DNA from: Lactobacillus acidophilus
GTDB taxonomy: Bacteria; Bacillota; Bacilli; Lactobacillales; Lactobacillaceae
Direction of reading: 5' to 3'
DNA: 64,000 nt
Assembly: GCF_034298135.1 (NCBI RefSeq)
Contig: NZ_CP139575.1
Location: 620,001 to 684,000, forward strand
Positions 15,263 to 25,979 of the stretch are shown in pieces. Positions within the stretch are counted from its first letter, which is position 1. Every line of letters starts with the position of its first letter. Below the pieces are notes generated by a model. The model was not told where the DNA came from. It saw only the letters and a list, made by a program, of their open reading frames with translations, and searched no databases. A program made the position numbers and the translations under genes.

Positions 15263-16222
15263 TTGGCTCAAACAGTTTTTACACCTCAAAAACCAGAGAA
15301 TATTCAAAAATTAGTTGGAGTTAATGATGGAAATTTAAAGCTTCTTTCTAAAGGCTATGATTTGTCTGTTTCAGATACTGGTAATGAAATTGTTATTACA
15401 GGTAATGATGAGGCAAACATTAAAAAAGCTATCGAAGTTTTGAAAGCATTAGACAGTGTCGTGAATACCGGCGTTAACGTTGGTGCGCCCGACACAGTTA
15501 GCGCGATGAAAATGGCGGATAAAGGTACTACTGAGTACTTTGCTGACTTATACAAGAAGGTTTTGATTCGGGATGCTAAAGGTAGACCGATCAGAGTCAA
15601 AAATATGGGTCAAAAGCGTTATGTTGAAGCCATTAATAAATCTGACGTTGTTTTCGGAATTGGACCAGCTGGGACTGGTAAGACTTTTTTAGCAGTTGTA
15701 TGTGCAATTGCAGCATTTAAAAAGGGCGAAGTTTCTAGAATAATTTTAACAAGACCGGCCGTTGAAGCTGGTGAATCACTTGGATTTTTACCTGGTGATT
15801 TGAAAGAAAAAGTTGATCCATATTTGAGACCAATTTATGATTCGTTATATGCAATTCTTGGTACTAATACTACTGATCGTTTAATGGAAAGAGGAGTTAT
15901 TGAAGTAGCTCCACTTGCTTATATGCGTGGGAGAACTCTTGATGATGCCTTCGTTATTCTAGATGAAGCCCAAAACACTACCGATGCACAAATGAAGATG
16001 TTTTTGACACGTCTTGGCTTTAATTCCAAGATGGTCGTAAATGGAGATATGACGCAAGTTGATTTGCCGGGACGACAGCATAGCGGTTTAATCGATGCGC
16101 GGCACATTTTGAAAAATATTGACCAAATCAAATTCATCAACTTTTCTGCAAATGACGTTGTTCGTCACCCTGTAGTTGCCAAAATTATTACTGCTTATGA
16201 AAAAGAGGACATTAAACACTAA
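15263..16222 (+). CDS. phoH: PhoH-family ATPase
   Basis: A 319-aa cytoplasmic P-loop ATPase. After an N-terminal KH-like region (about 1-100), GIGPAGTGKTFLAV (Walker A, about residue 133) and AFVILDEAQNTT (Walker B) define the PhoH ATPase, together with GDMTQVDLPGRQHSGL. It is the PhoL/YbeZ type usually linked to ybeY and implicated in RNA metabolism and ribosome maturation. The start is TTG at 15263, after the SD AAGGAG. ybeY follows 2 bases after its stop, so the two are translationally coupled. Confidence 0.94.
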   Translation: MAQTVFTPQKPENIQKLVGVNDGNLKLLSKGYDLSVSDTGNEIVITGNDEANIKKAIEVLKALDSVVNTGVNVGAPDTVSAMKMADKGTTEYFADLYKKVLIRDAKGRPIRVKNMGQKRYVEAINKSDVVFGIGPAGTGKTFLAVVCAIAAFKKGEVSRIILTRPAVEAGESLGFLPGDLKEKVDPYLRPIYDSLYAILGTNTTDRLMERGVIEVAPLAYMRGRTLDDAFVILDEAQNTTDAQMKMFLTRLGFNSKMVVNGDMTQVDLPGRQHSGLIDARHILKNIDQIKFINFSANDVVRHPVVAKIITAYEKEDIKH

Positions 16223-16224
16223 CA

Positions 16225-16749
16225 ATGGATCCAATTGATATTACTTACAATGACGAGGTTGGCTTTTTAGATGATGAAAAGCGTGACTGGAAAACCTGGA
16301 TTATGAAACTTTTGCTTTTAGCAAAGAAAGAAATCGGCAAGGATAACAATTTGGAAATGAGCATTAACTTTGTTAATGAAGATCGCAGTCATGAGATAAA
16401 TTTAAAATATCGCGATAAAGATCGCCCGACTGATGTTATCTCTTTTGCAATTGAAGATGGTGAGGATTCAATTGATTTAGCTGCTTTTAAAGATGATCCA
16501 GATTTTCAAGAAGATATTGGTGATTTATTTATGTGTCCTAGTGTGATCTCACGTCATAGCAAGGAATATGGTACGGGGTTTGACCGAGAATTTGGTTATA
16601 CAATAGTTCATGGCTTTTTGCATTTAAATGGATATGATCACATTGAACCTGATGAAGCCAAAGAAATGTTTGGTATTCAAGGAAAAGTGTTAGAAGATTA
16701 TGGACTACCATTGTATCCTGATCAATTAGATGAAGGCAGAGGTAAATAA
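16225..16749 (+). CDS. ybeY: Endoribonuclease YbeY (rRNA maturation factor)
   Basis: A 174-aa zinc metalloprotein needed for 16S rRNA 3'-end maturation and ribosome quality control. The H3xH5xH zinc motif is [11 protein letters not shown] (about residues 130-140). [15 protein letters not shown] and [13 protein letters not shown] precede it in the usual order. No strong SD stands directly before the ATG at 16225; coupling to phoH, which ends 3 bases earlier, probably drives initiation. era begins 2 bases after its stop. In many Firmicutes dgkA and cdd sit between ybeY and era; both are absent here. Confidence 0.95.
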
Positions 16750-16750
16750 T

Positions 16751-17656
16751 ATGGAAGAAAAAGAATTTAAATCTGGCTTCGTTGCCTTAGTTGGCCGTCC
16801 TAATGTTGGTAAATCAACATTGATGAATTATTTAGTCGGTCAAAAAGTGGCGATTACGTCAAATAAACCTCAGACAACGAGAAATCGTATCTCGGGTATA
16901 TATACTTCAGATAGAATGCAAGTTATTTTTGTTGATACACCGGGAATCTTTAAACCTCATTCAAAACTTGACGACTATATGGATAAAGCTAGTTTATCTA
17001 GTTTAAATGATGTTGATCTAGTTTTATTCATGGTTGAACCTGAGGATATGGGTAAAGGTGACCAATATATTGCTGACTTGCTCAAAGAAGTTAAAGTTCC
17101 AGTATTTTTGGTAATTAATAAGGTTGATCAAATTCATCCTAATAAGTTATTACCGATTATGGATTCATACCATAAACTTGATGGCTTTAAAGAAATACTA
17201 CCGATTTCTGCTACTCAAGGCATTGGTATTGATGATTTGCTCAATACAATCTATAAGTATTTACCAGCAGGACCACAATATTATGATGCAGATCAGATCA
17301 CAGATCGTCCTGAATATTTTGTGGTTGCAGAACTTATTCGAGAACAAATTTTACGACTTACTTCTCAAGAAGTTCCACATGCTACTGCAGTTGTAGTCGA
17401 TCAAATGAATAAGCATCAAAATGGTAAATTAGTTATTGAAGCAACTATTTATGTTGAAAGAGATGGCCAAAAGGGCATTATCATCGGCAAGGGTGGTAAG
17501 ATGCTCAAGCAAATCGGAATTGATTCACGTAAGGAAATTGAAAGATTACTTGGTGAAAAAGTAAATTTGCGTTTATGGGTAAAGGTTCAACATAATTGGC
17601 GTTCAGATCCAAGTTTCTTGAAACAAATTGGTTATGATAAAAAAGAACTTGGATAG
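16751..17656 (+). CDS. era: GTPase Era
   Basis: A 301-aa GTPase that binds the 3' end of 16S rRNA and promotes 30S assembly. G1 GRPNVGKST (about residue 16), G2 region QTTRNR, G3 DTPG and G4 NKVD are clear, followed by a C-terminal KH domain with [19 protein letters not shown] longer frame opens at 16730 inside ybeY; 16751 is chosen because AGAGG lies about 9 bases before this ATG and the protein then starts like other Era proteins. It is the last gene of yqeY-phoH-ybeY-era. Confidence 0.96.
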
Positions 17657-17658
17657 TT

Positions 17659-17705
17659 AAATTAAAAGCCACAGCTCTATAAAAGGGCCGTGGCTTTTAA
17701 TTTTG
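17659..17705 (+). terminator. Terminator after era
   Basis: AAATTAAAAGCCAC pairs with GTGGCTTTTAATTT around an imperfect apical stem and is followed by TTTTG. Confidence 0.85.
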
Positions 17706-17711
17706 TTTGTA

Positions 17712-17720
17712 TGATAAAAT
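17712..17720 (+). promoter_or_regulatory. Extended -10 promoter of recO
   Basis: TGATAAAAT at 17712-17720, about 33 bases before the recO ATG. No good -35 is seen. Confidence 0.45.
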
Positions 17721-17752
17721 TACGTTAATTATGGTGTTAAGAAGGGATTTTT

Positions 17753-18505
17753 ATGGCACGTGAGCTTAAAGAAGTTCAGGGCATAATATTTAAGAGACAA
17801 AAATATAAAGAAGCAGATTTATTGGCTAAAATCATAACTAAGCAAAGTGGTATTATTACCTTAATTGTAAAAGGGGCTATGCGTCCTAAATCAAAATTGA
17901 GTGCAGCCACACTTAATTTCTCCGCAGGTACTTATGTTATTTATACAAGCGGTCATGGTTTGAGTAATTTGCGTACATATAAAAAAGTGCAGCAGTTTGA
18001 TGCATTATATCGTGACCTAACTAAGAATGCTTATGTTTCTTTTATTTTTGATTTAATCGATCATGCTTTTGTAGAATATCAGCCTTTGGGCCAGTATTAT
18101 AATCTGGCAGTGTTTGCTTTAGAAAAGATAAGTGCTGGTGTAGATAGTGAAATGATCACTCAAATTGTACAAATGAAAATGCTTAGCGCCTATGGAGTGA
18201 AACCGGAATTAAGTCACTGCGTAATTTGTGGTAAGGAAAAAGGGATTTTTGATTATTCTATTAAGTTAGGTGGAGTGATTTGTAGTGATCATTTTAATGT
18301 AGTTGAGAGTCGTTTACATCTAAAGCCAAAAGAAACTGCAATTTTGAGAACAATTGGTCTTTTGCCTATAGAACGCTTAGGAACAATTAAAGTAAGTGAA
18401 GAAAGTAAAAGAGCTACTAGAAAAGCAATAGATCGTATTTATCGTGAGACAATTGATTTAAATTTGAAAACTAAAAAGTTCTTGGATGAATTAAAACTTT
18501 TTTAA
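17753..18505 (+). CDS. recO: DNA repair protein RecO
   Basis: A 250-aa protein that works with RecR and RecF to load RecA at gaps coated with single-strand-binding protein. An N-terminal OB fold (about 1-80, [18 protein letters not shown]) is followed by a helical domain with a zinc-finger-like cluster, [10 protein letters not shown]...GVICSDH (about 157-182). The SD GAAGGG precedes the ATG. It stands between era and glyQ, the standard Firmicutes position, with its own putative promoter and without a terminator before the glycine T-box. Confidence 0.94.
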   Translation: MARELKEVQGIIFKRQKYKEADLLAKIITKQSGIITLIVKGAMRPKSKLSAATLNFSAGTYVIYTSGHGLSNLRTYKKVQQFDALYRDLTKNAYVSFIFDLIDHAFVEYQPLGQYYNLAVFALEKISAGVDSEMITQIVQMKMLSAYGVKPELSHCVICGKEKGIFDYSIKLGGVICSDHFNVVESRLHLKPKETAILRTIGLLPIERLGTIKVSEESKRATRKAIDRIYRETIDLNLKTKKFLDELKLF

Positions 18506-18518
18506 GTTGGCAAAAATC

Positions 18519-18547
18519 TGGTTTAAACTTAATTCATGTGTTAAAAT
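18519..18547 (+). promoter_or_regulatory. Promoter of the glycine T-box leader
   Basis: -35-like TGGTTT (18519-18524), 17-base spacer, extended -10 TGTTAAAAT (TAAAAT at 18542-18547). Transcription would begin about 10 bases before Stem I of the T-box. Confidence 0.55.
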
Positions 18548-18557
18548 AAACACGTAT

Positions 18558-18734
18558 TTGACAATAATGAGGATTAGAAAAGTACTAGTTCAGCGAATGT
18601 CGTTTGGTGAGAGGACATCTAGGAAAAGGCCCCTCTAGTCATACTCAATTAAGTGCAGGAAGAAGACTTCCTGAATTAGGGTGGAACCGCGAGATATTTC
18701 GTCCCTATGCAAAATTTTGCATAGGCTTTTTTTA
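18558..18734 (+). promoter_or_regulatory. Glycine T-box riboswitch upstream of glyQS
   Basis: Stem I contains AAAGTA opposite GGAAAAGGC; the specifier GGC (Gly) is at 18628-18630. GATTAGA (18572-18578) pairs with TCTAGTC below the specifier loop and CTAG with CTAG above it. The T-box AGGGTGGAACCGCG is at 18678-18691; its bulge UGGA fits the U73 discriminator of tRNA-Gly. The terminator CCTATGCAAAA/TTTTGCATAGG (18704-18725) is followed by seven T. Uncharged tRNA-Gly should favour the antiterminator and switch on glyQ-glyS. Confidence 0.95.
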
Positions 18735-18763
18735 TGGCCTAGTGCAGGAGGAGAATAAGGAAA

Positions 18764-19681
18764 ATGGCAGATAAGAAATTAAATATTCAAAATATGATCT
18801 TTAAGCTGGAACAATTCTGGGCTTCCAAAGGTTGTATGATTATGCCTTCATACGATGTTGAAAAGGGTGCAGGTACAATGAGTCCTTACACTTTTCTTCG
18901 TGCAGTTGGTCCAGAACCTTGGGCAGCTTGTTATGTAGAACCTTCAAGAAGACCTGCGGATGGTCGTTATGGTGAAAACCCTAACAGATTATTCCAACAC
19001 CACCAATTCCAAGTGGTTATTAAGCCTGCTCCTAAGGATATTCAACAATATTACTTAGACAGTTTGAAGGTATTAGGTATTGATCCTTTAGAACACGATA
19101 TTCGTTTCGTTGAAGATAACTGGGCTAACCCATCAATGGGTTGTGCCGGTGTTGGTTGGGAAGTATGGCTTGATGGTATGGAAGTTAGTCAATTTACATA
19201 CTTCCAAGTAGTTGGTGAATTAGAAGTTAAACCAACTATGAGTGAAATTACTTATGGTGTTGAAAGACTTGCTTCATATATTCAAGATGTTAACTCAGTA
19301 TTTGATCTTGAATGGGGTAACGGTATTCTTTATCGTGATATCTTCAAGCAACCAGAATATGAACATTCTAAATATGCATTTGAAGAATCTGATCAAGAAC
19401 AACTTCTTAAATTCTTTGAAATTTACGAATCAACAGCTAAGCGTCTTCTTAGCCAAAATCTTGTACATCCAGCATATGATTACATTTTGAAATGTTCACA
19501 CACTTTCAACTTACTTGATGCACGTGGTGCTGTTTCAGTAACTGAACGTGCTGGATACTTATCAAGAATTAGAAACTTGGCTCATGAAGTTGCTGTTAAG
19601 TTTGTAGAAGAACGTGAAAAACGTGGCTTCCCATTACTTAAGAGCGCAGAAGATAAGAAGGCAGGGATAGAAAATGGCTAA
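18764..19681 (+). CDS. glyQ: Glycyl-tRNA synthetase alpha subunit
   Basis: A 305-aa catalytic subunit of the bacterial alpha2beta2 enzyme that charges tRNA-Gly. Starts near [55 protein letters not shown] and the class II motif region [20 protein letters not shown] are family signatures. The SD AGGAGGAG lies about 10 bases before the ATG. glyS overlaps its last 8 bases, so the subunits are coupled. Codon use is strongly biased to preferred codons, as expected for high expression. Confidence 0.98.
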   Translation: MADKKLNIQNMIFKLEQFWASKGCMIMPSYDVEKGAGTMSPYTFLRAVGPEPWAACYVEPSRRPADGRYGENPNRLFQHHQFQVVIKPAPKDIQQYYLDSLKVLGIDPLEHDIRFVEDNWANPSMGCAGVGWEVWLDGMEVSQFTYFQVVGELEVKPTMSEITYGVERLASYIQDVNSVFDLEWGNGILYRDIFKQPEYEHSKYAFEESDQEQLLKFFEIYESTAKRLLSQNLVHPAYDYILKCSHTFNLLDARGAVSVTERAGYLSRIRNLAHEVAVKFVEEREKRGFPLLKSAEDKKAGIENG

Positions 19682-21737
19682 AGATTATTTATTTGAAATT
19701 GGTACTGAAGAAATGCCTGCTCACGTTGTACCACGCAGCGTTAGCCAATTAGCAGACAGAACCAGAAAATTTTTAAAAGAAAATGGCTTAAAGTTCAAAG
19801 ATATCAAAACTTTTTCAACTCCACGTCGTTTGACTATTCTTGTCGAAGATTTAGCTGAAAAGCAGGACGATATTGATGAAGTTAAGAAAGGGCCAGCTAA
19901 GAAGATTGCGCAAGATGCTGATGGTAATTGGACCAAGGCTGCGCAAGGTTTTGCTCGCGGTCAAGGTATGACTACTGATGACATCTACTTTGAAGAGCTT
20001 AAGGGCACTGAATATGCTTATGTTCACGTTCAAAAGGAAGGTAAAAAAGCTAGTGATATCTTACTTGGTATGAGTGAAATCATTAAAGCTATGACTTTTC
20101 CTACTAAGATGCGTTGGGATTCAAATGACTTTGAATTTGTTCGTCCAATCCATTGGCTTGTATCATTATTCGGCAATGAAGTGATCCCAGTTAAGATTTT
20201 GGATATTACTGCTGGTCGCAAGACTGAAGGTCATCGTTTCTTGGGTGATTCAGTTGTATTAGCTAATGCGGATGACTATGAAGACGCATTGAAAGATCAA
20301 TATGTAATTGCTAACGCTGAAGAACGCAAAGATATGATTGTTAACCAAATGGATGAACTGGTTAAGGAAAATCATTGGCAAGTTAAACCTGATCGTGATC
20401 TTCTGGAAGAAGTTACTTATTTAGTAGAATATCCAACTGTCTTTGCTGGCTCATTTGATGAAAAGTACTTAAATATTCCAGATGAAGTATTAATTACTTC
20501 AATGAAGGATAACCAAAGATACTTTGAAGTTTATGATGAAAATGGTAAACTAATTAATCACTTTATTGCTGTAAGAAACGGTAATAAAGATTATCTTGAC
20601 AATGTTATCTCAGGTAATGAAAAGGTTTTAGTTGCTCGCTTAGATGATGCTCAATTCTTCTACGATGAAGACCGTAAATACCCACTTAGTCACTTTGTCG
20701 ATCGTCTTAAAGATGTTTCATTCCATGATAAGATTGGTTCAATGGCTGAAAAGGTTCAACGTGTTCGTATGATCGGTGACTATCTTGCTAAGCGTTGGAA
20801 CCTGCCAGAAAATGTCGTTAAGGACTTTGATCGTGCTAGTGAACTATACAAGTTTGATTTAGTTACTCAAATGGTTGGTGAATTTGCCGAACTTCAAGGT
20901 GTAATGGGGATGCATTATGCTCGTCTTGCTGGCGAAGATGAAGAAGTTTCAGTAGCAATTAAGGAACACTACATGCCAGCTACTGCAGAAGGTCCGCTTC
21001 CAGAAACTACTGTAGGTTCACTTTTGTCAATTGCTGATAAGATTGATACTATTATCACTTTCTTTGGTGCAGGTATGATCCCAACTTCATCTAATGACCC
21101 ATATGCTCTTCGTCGTTATGCTTATGGTATTGTTAGAATCTTATTGAATGAGAAATGGTCATTACCATTTAACGAAGTATTACCAGAAATTATTAGTTTA
21201 CTTAATGGTGTAACTCCAGCTAGACTTCCTAAGAGTGATGTTGATCAAGAAATTGCTGACTTTATTCGTGATCGTGTAAAGCAATACTTACAAAAGAATA
21301 AATTTAAGTACGACATTATTGATGCTGTACTTGCTTCAAGTCAACAAGATCCAAGTCAAATTTTAGCAGCAGCTAATGTATTGCAGCTTCACCACGACGA
21401 TGAAGAATTTAAGCCAGTTGTTGAAAGTTTAACTAGAATTGACAACATCCTGAAGAAGGCTAAGTTCAAGGGTAATGTAGAAGTTGACGAAAGTTTATTT
21501 GAAGATAATAGCGAAAAAGAACTTTATGTTGGTGTGCAAAACTTGCAAGAAATTGAAAGTTTGGCAGATCTTTACCAAGGATTTGTTCAATTACAGCCAG
21601 TCATTGATCAATACTTTGACGTCAACATGATCATGGATAAGAATGAAAAGGTTAAAAATAACCGTTTAGCACAGCTTTACGCTGTTAGTGAACTGGCTGA
21701 TCGCTTAGGTAACTTAAGTAAATTAGTTATTAAATAA
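19674..21737 (+). CDS. glyS: Glycyl-tRNA synthetase beta subunit
   Basis: A 687-aa beta subunit, needed for tRNA binding. The N-terminal [20 protein letters not shown], then [40 protein letters not shown], an HD-like region containing [31 protein letters not shown] and a C-terminal anticodon-binding domain (about 580-687) give the usual order and length. It overlaps glyQ by 8 bases. The SD inside glyQ is GCAGGGAT. dnaG follows 22 bases later and may share the transcript. Confidence 0.98.
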   Translation: MAKDYLFEIGTEEMPAHVVPRSVSQLADRTRKFLKENGLKFKDIKTFSTPRRLTILVEDLAEKQDDIDEVKKGPAKKIAQDADGNWTKAAQGFARGQGMTTDDIYFEELKGTEYAYVHVQKEGKKASDILLGMSEIIKAMTFPTKMRWDSNDFEFVRPIHWLVSLFGNEVIPVKILDITAGRKTEGHRFLGDSVVLANADDYEDALKDQYVIANAEERKDMIVNQMDELVKENHWQVKPDRDLLEEVTYLVEYPTVFAGSFDEKYLNIPDEVLITSMKDNQRYFEVYDENGKLINHFIAVRNGNKDYLDNVISGNEKVLVARLDDAQFFYDEDRKYPLSHFVDRLKDVSFHDKIGSMAEKVQRVRMIGDYLAKRWNLPENVVKDFDRASELYKFDLVTQMVGEFAELQGVMGMHYARLAGEDEEVSVAIKEHYMPATAEGPLPETTVGSLLSIADKIDTIITFFGAGMIPTSSNDPYALRRYAYGIVRILLNEKWSLPFNEVLPEIISLLNGVTPARLPKSDVDQEIADFIRDRVKQYLQKNKFKYDIIDAVLASSQQDPSQILAAANVLQLHHDDEEFKPVVESLTRIDNILKKAKFKGNVEVDESLFEDNSEKELYVGVQNLQEIESLADLYQGFVQLQPVIDQYFDVNMIMDKNEKVKNNRLAQLYAVSELADRLGNLSKLVIK

Positions 21738-21759
21738 TTAGATAGAAAAGGTGATTCTT

Positions 21760-23610
21760 ATGGCTGGACGAATTCCTGAAGAATTTATCGCCGAAGTCCG
21801 CAATAATGTAAATATTGTAGATGTTATCAGCCAATATGTGTCACTTGAAAAGAAAGGCAAAGACTATATCGGTCTTTGCCCTTTTCATCAAGAAAAAACA
21901 CCATCATTTACAGTTAACGAAGAAAAACAATTCTTTAAGTGTTTTGGCTGTGGTAAAGGCGGAAATGTATTTAAATTCTTGATGTATAAGGATAATCTGA
22001 CTTTTCCTGAAAGTGTAGAACAAGTTGCAGAATATGCGCATATGTCTATGCCAGAAGGATATGGAAATAGTTCTCCCGTTAAGCTAAATCCCATTATGCA
22101 AATGCATAGAGATGCTGTTGAATTCTATCAGCAAGTATTATTTACTACTAAAGCTGGTGAAAGAGGGATGCAATATGCTCAGAAAAGAGAATTAGGACGA
22201 GATATTCTGAATCACTTTAAAATAGGTTATGCGCCTAAAGAAGATAATGTGCTGATTACTTATTTACGTGGTAAGGGATATAAAGACGATGATTTGACTC
22301 AGAGTGGATTATTCGTTCAAAGTCAAGATGGACAATTATTTGATCGGTTTCGTGACCGTTTAATGTTCCCCCTGGATAATGAAAATGGGATGACAATCGG
22401 CTTTTCAGGTCGTCGAATTTCAGATGATAAGACTGAAGCTAAATATATGAATAGTCCTGAAACAGGAATTTTTAATAAGTCCAAAGTTTTATTTCATTTT
22501 GCTGAAGCAAAAAAAGCTGCTCGAGATGAAAACCATTTGGTTTTGTATGAGGGCTATATGGATGTAATTGCAGCATATAAAGCAGGAATAAAATCTGGAA
22601 TTGCTTCGATGGGAACTAGCTTGACTGATGATCAGGTTTATATGTTAAGGCGAGTAACATCTAATATTATTATTAACTATGATGGTGATGATCCGGGTAT
22701 ACATGCCGAAGAAAGAGCTGTAAATCTGTTTAATAAAGATGGCGATTTTAACTTAGGAGTTGTTGTTTTACCAGAAAAGTTAGACCCTGATGAATATGTC
22801 AAAAAATACGGTGCTGAAAAATATTATGATGAAGTTAAAGGTGCTTTAACGCCCACTGAATTTTTCTTAAAAAGATTGGCTCAAAAGTATAACTTAGATA
22901 ATGATCGTGAGAAGCTTACATATATAAGTGAAGCGGTTAAACAAATTAGTCTAGTTAGAAATCCTGTTGAGCAGGATATGTATATTGAGAGATTGGCTAA
23001 ATCAGCTCAAGTATCTATTGATGCATTAAAGGCTAATTTAGCTAGAGAAAGACGTAAAAACAATCGGGTTCAAAGCCGTACACGACAGTATAAAAATTAT
23101 CCTAATAGGTCTAATAATACTGTTGATACATTAATTCCACCAGAGCAGCCAATTGAATTATCTATTAAACAAACAGAAGTAGAAAAACATCCCAGTCAAA
23201 CTAGGTTATTGTATTTGTTTATTCACTCTACTGAAGCACAAAAATACCTTTTGAATGGAAATTTTCATTTTCCAGATAAAGAATTTGAAAAATTGGCGGA
23301 ATTATGGGTAAAATATTCGGAAACTCATAATGATCCTCAGATTAATGGCTTCTTAGATTTTATTCCTGAGCAACTTCAAGGTATAATAATAGATGCTGAG
23401 CTAGCAAAAACACCAACGGATTTTAATATTCAAGAAATTAATGAGCATGTGCATGCCCTTAAAAAGCGCAACATTTATTCTCGGCTGAATGAGCTTCAAA
23501 TTGAATTACAGGATGCAAAGCGCAAAGAAGATGCACAAGAAATAATTAAGATTACTCAAGAAATTCTTGGATTAAAGAGGATCTTAGAGGCTAATAAGGA
23601 GGCTTTTTAG
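21760..23610 (+). CDS. dnaG: DNA primase
   Basis: A 616-aa primase making RNA primers at the replication fork. The N-terminal zinc finger is [11 protein letters not shown]...KCFGCGKGG (about 38-65). The Toprim core carries [17 protein letters not shown] (acidic metal ligands) and NYDGDDPG. The C-terminal part, about 435-616, is the helicase-binding region and is diverged as usual. A GTG at 21751 gives three extra residues but lies on the SD AAAAGGTG, which correctly serves the ATG at 21760. rpoD begins on the last base of the stop codon. Confidence 0.96.
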   Translation: MAGRIPEEFIAEVRNNVNIVDVISQYVSLEKKGKDYIGLCPFHQEKTPSFTVNEEKQFFKCFGCGKGGNVFKFLMYKDNLTFPESVEQVAEYAHMSMPEGYGNSSPVKLNPIMQMHRDAVEFYQQVLFTTKAGERGMQYAQKRELGRDILNHFKIGYAPKEDNVLITYLRGKGYKDDDLTQSGLFVQSQDGQLFDRFRDRLMFPLDNENGMTIGFSGRRISDDKTEAKYMNSPETGIFNKSKVLFHFAEAKKAARDENHLVLYEGYMDVIAAYKAGIKSGIASMGTSLTDDQVYMLRRVTSNIIINYDGDDPGIHAEERAVNLFNKDGDFNLGVVVLPEKLDPDEYVKKYGAEKYYDEVKGALTPTEFFLKRLAQKYNLDNDREKLTYISEAVKQISLVRNPVEQDMYIERLAKSAQVSIDALKANLARERRKNNRVQSRTRQYKNYPNRSNNTVDTLIPPEQPIELSIKQTEVEKHPSQTRLLYLFIHSTEAQKYLLNGNFHFPDKEFEKLAELWVKYSETHNDPQINGFLDFIPEQLQGIIIDAELAKTPTDFNIQEINEHVHALKKRNIYSRLNELQIELQDAKRKEDAQEIIKITQEILGLKRILEANKEAF

Positions 23611-24722
23611 TGGCAGAAAAAGAAACTACACAAAAACCATCTTTAGATAAGATGGTGAAGCAAGTCGTTAAAGATGTTAAGAAGGATAAGTCAATTACTG
23701 AAGATGACTTTACTGCTCGTTTGATTAAGCCTTATAATTTACAAGGTAAGGCTGTTGATCAACTAGTACAAGAGTTTGAAGATAATGGTATTAGTATTGT
23801 TGATGAAAACGGTGATCCTTCAAAATTAGCTTTAAAGAAGCAAAAAGATGTTGAAAAAGCTGAATTGAAAGATATGTCGGCTCCTTCAAGTGTACGAATG
23901 AATGATCCTGTAAGAATGTACTTGAAGGAAATTGGTCGTGTTCCGCTTCTTACTACTGATCAAGAAATTGCACTTGCTAAGAGAATTGAATCTGGAGACG
24001 AAGAAGCAAAACAAGAATTAGCTGAGGCCAACCTTCGTTTGGTAGTTTCTATTGCTAAGCGTTACGTAGGTCGTGGAATGTCATTTCTTGATTTAATTCA
24101 AGAAGGTAATATGGGGCTAATGAAAGCCGTTGATAAATTCGATTATCGTCTTGGATTCAAGTTCTCAACTTATGCAACTTGGTGGATTAGACAGGCAATT
24201 ACTCGTGCTATTGCTGATCAAGCTCGTACAATTAGAATTCCTGTGCATATGGTTGAAACTATCAATAAGTTGATTAGAATTCAACGTCAATTATTGCAGG
24301 ATTTAGGTCGTGAACCAACCCCAGAAGAAATTGGTGCTGAAATGAATATGCCAACCAATAAAGTTCGTGATATTCTTAAAATTGCCCAAGAACCAGTTTC
24401 TCTTGAAACACCTATCGGTGAAGAAGATGATTCACATTTGGGTGACTTTATCGAAGATAAAGACGCTACAAGTCCAGAACAACATGCTTCATACGAAATG
24501 CTCAAGGAGCAACTCGAACAAGTACTTGAAACATTAACTGACCGTGAAGAAAATGTTTTACGTTTACGTTTCGGTCTGGATGATGGTCGTACTCGTACGC
24601 TTGAAGAAGTGGGTAAGGTATTTGGCGTAACTCGTGAGCGTATTCGTCAGATTGAAGCTAAGGCATTGCGTAAACTTCGTCATCCAAGTCGTTCTAATCA
24701 ATTACGTGACTTTATGGATTAA
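23610..24722 (+). CDS. rpoD: RNA polymerase primary sigma factor (SigA/RpoD)
   Basis: A 370-aa housekeeping sigma factor. Region 1.1 (about 1-90) is short. Region 1.2 ([20 protein letters not shown]), 2.1-2.4 ([39 protein letters not shown]), region 3 and region 4 ([18 protein letters not shown] with the [20 protein letters not shown] helix-turn-helix) are all intact. It starts with GTG, overlapping the dnaG stop in TAGTG, with AAGGAGG just upstream, a layout that couples the two genes. Confidence 0.98.
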   Translation: MAEKETTQKPSLDKMVKQVVKDVKKDKSITEDDFTARLIKPYNLQGKAVDQLVQEFEDNGISIVDENGDPSKLALKKQKDVEKAELKDMSAPSSVRMNDPVRMYLKEIGRVPLLTTDQEIALAKRIESGDEEAKQELAEANLRLVVSIAKRYVGRGMSFLDLIQEGNMGLMKAVDKFDYRLGFKFSTYATWWIRQAITRAIADQARTIRIPVHMVETINKLIRIQRQLLQDLGREPTPEEIGAEMNMPTNKVRDILKIAQEPVSLETPIGEEDDSHLGDFIEDKDATSPEQHASYEMLKEQLEQVLETLTDREENVLRLRFGLDDGRTRTLEEVGKVFGVTRERIRQIEAKALRKLRHPSRSNQLRDFMD

Positions 24723-24727
24723 ACATA

Positions 24728-24774
24728 TAAAAAAGAGTGAAATTACTTTTGATAGTAATTTTACTCTTTTTTTT
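24728..24774. terminator. Terminator between rpoD and the convergent M23 gene
   Basis: AAAAGAGTGAAATTACT (24731-24747) pairs with its complement at 24754-24770 (one G-T), followed by a T run that reaches almost to the stop codon of the minus-strand gene at 24776. Confidence 0.92.
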
Positions 24775-24775
24775 G

Positions 24776-25441
24776 TTATGATTCACTGGCCTTGCCTTTG
24801 GCAATATCATCTTCAATAATTTTCATTGGGTTGAGCCAAGTCCCATTATTTCTCCAGTAATTACGGCAAGGTACACCGTGTTTATCAATATAGTTTTTAT
24901 CAGTTTTAGTTATGCCTAAGTGAATGTGTGATCCAGTTAGGCGTCCGATTTTTTGGCCTAGTTTTAATTCTTGACCTTTTTTAACATAAATATCTGTAAT
25001 GCTTAAAAAACCTTCTTGATAAATTTCAACATAGTCATCTTTAGAGATTACCCAAACATAGAGTCCTAATCCTGGAGCATATTTTACTTGGTGAACTTTT
25101 CCTGCGTGAACGGCGTATACTGTTGAATGCCCCACTTCGCTAAAGCCAAAGTCATAACCATCATGAAAGTAACTTTTAGTTGGATAATAACGGCGAATTA
25201 CATCAGTTTCACCAAATTTTTGTCCAGATTTAAATTTTATTTTCTTTTCATACAATCGCTTAAAAGGATAGCCCCAAGTGACTTTATGAATTACTTTTTT
25301 CTTTTTAGCTTTTTTCTTCTTAACTACATGTGTTTGGGGTCTTGAAGCATTTAGATCTATGTGCCAAAGAGGAATTGAAGCAAAGAAAATAATAGCGATT
25401 AGGGCGACATATAATGATATTTTACTTTCAGTTTTTTTCAT
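24776..25441 (-). CDS. Membrane-anchored M23-family (LytM-like) peptidase
   Basis: A 221-aa paralogue of the peptidase at 12440-13081. Residues about 9-30 form an uncleaved-looking signal anchor (YVALIAIIFFASIPLWHI), then a striking Lys-rich tract (about 41-51) and the M23 domain (about 85-205). Zinc ligands: FHDGYDFG and SHIHLG. The two copies share YQEGF, GQKIGRLTGSH, KTDK.YI.KHG, and NGTWLNP motifs. The anchor, in place of the sibling's cleavable signal, suggests a membrane-bound form. Its ATG overlaps the Nudix stop by one base (TAATG), so both are translated from one message. Confidence 0.85.
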   Translation of the reverse strand: MKKTESKISLYVALIAIIFFASIPLWHIDLNASRPQTHVVKKKKAKKKKVIHKVTWGYPFKRLYEKKIKFKSGQKFGETDVIRRYYPTKSYFHDGYDFGFSEVGHSTVYAVHAGKVHQVKYAPGLGLYVWVISKDDYVEIYQEGFLSITDIYVKKGQELKLGQKIGRLTGSHIHLGITKTDKNYIDKHGVPCRNYWRNNGTWLNPMKIIEDDIAKGKASES

Positions 25442-25881
25442 TAAAAAAGCTCATCTCGCTTTCCATCAAGTATATGCTCACTAATATTAGAATTAAAGAA
25501 TACAGGTAAATCATGGTCAAAATTGTAGGCTAATTGATGATTTTGTAGTTCCTCTTTACTCATCCAACTCAAAGTACCTTCATCAGATTCTTTGAGAGTG
25601 CCAGTAAAACTATCAGCAATGTAAAAGAAAACTAAATAACGTTCATGATTATGATCATAAAACTGTTTAACACCAGTTAAACGAGGATGGAAAATAGTTA
25701 ATCCAGTTTCTTCTTTAATTTCTCGGATAACGGAATCATTAAATGATTCATGTGCTTCAACATGACCACCGGGAAAGGTTAATCCTGGCCAAACCGGATC
25801 ATTACGATTAAGGACTAAAATTTTATCTTTATTCTTGATCATACACATATTAGTCAAAGTTACTTTTTCTGATCTTTTCAT
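25441..25881 (-). CDS. Nudix hydrolase (MutT/8-oxo-dGTP diphosphatase-like)
   Basis: A 146-aa Nudix protein. The Nudix box is GGHVEAHESF followed by NDSVIREIKEETGLTI (about 38-63), with all consensus residues. The N-terminal strand LTNMCMIKNKDKILVLNRN and the DPVWPGLTFPGG approach are those of MutT-like enzymes that remove oxidised nucleotides, but Nudix substrate cannot be assigned from sequence. It is the first gene of a two-gene unit with the M23 peptidase; the functional link is not obvious. An SD-like AAGTGGG precedes the ATG. Confidence 0.88.
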   Translation of the reverse strand: MKRSEKVTLTNMCMIKNKDKILVLNRNDPVWPGLTFPGGHVEAHESFNDSVIREIKEETGLTIFHPRLTGVKQFYDHNHERYLVFFYIADSFTGTLKESDEGTLSWMSKEELQNHQLAYNFDHDLPVFFNSNISEHILDGKRDELF

Positions 25882-25940
25882 ATAAAACCCACTTTCTGTG
25901 AAGATTATAGCAAATAGTAGCCAAATAAAGTTATTAATTA

Positions 25941-25949
25941 TGCTAAAAT
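25941..25949 (+). promoter_or_regulatory. Extended -10 promoter of trmK
   Basis: TGCTAAAAT, about 31 bases before the trmK ATG; no clear -35. It lies in the divergent region shared with the Nudix gene. Confidence 0.45.
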
Positions 25950-25979
25950 TTGTTTAAAACATACTCTCATGGAGGAAAA

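Noticed and set aside
21751..21759. GTG start of dnaG three codons upstream
   Set aside because: The GTG is part of the SD that serves the ATG at 21760.
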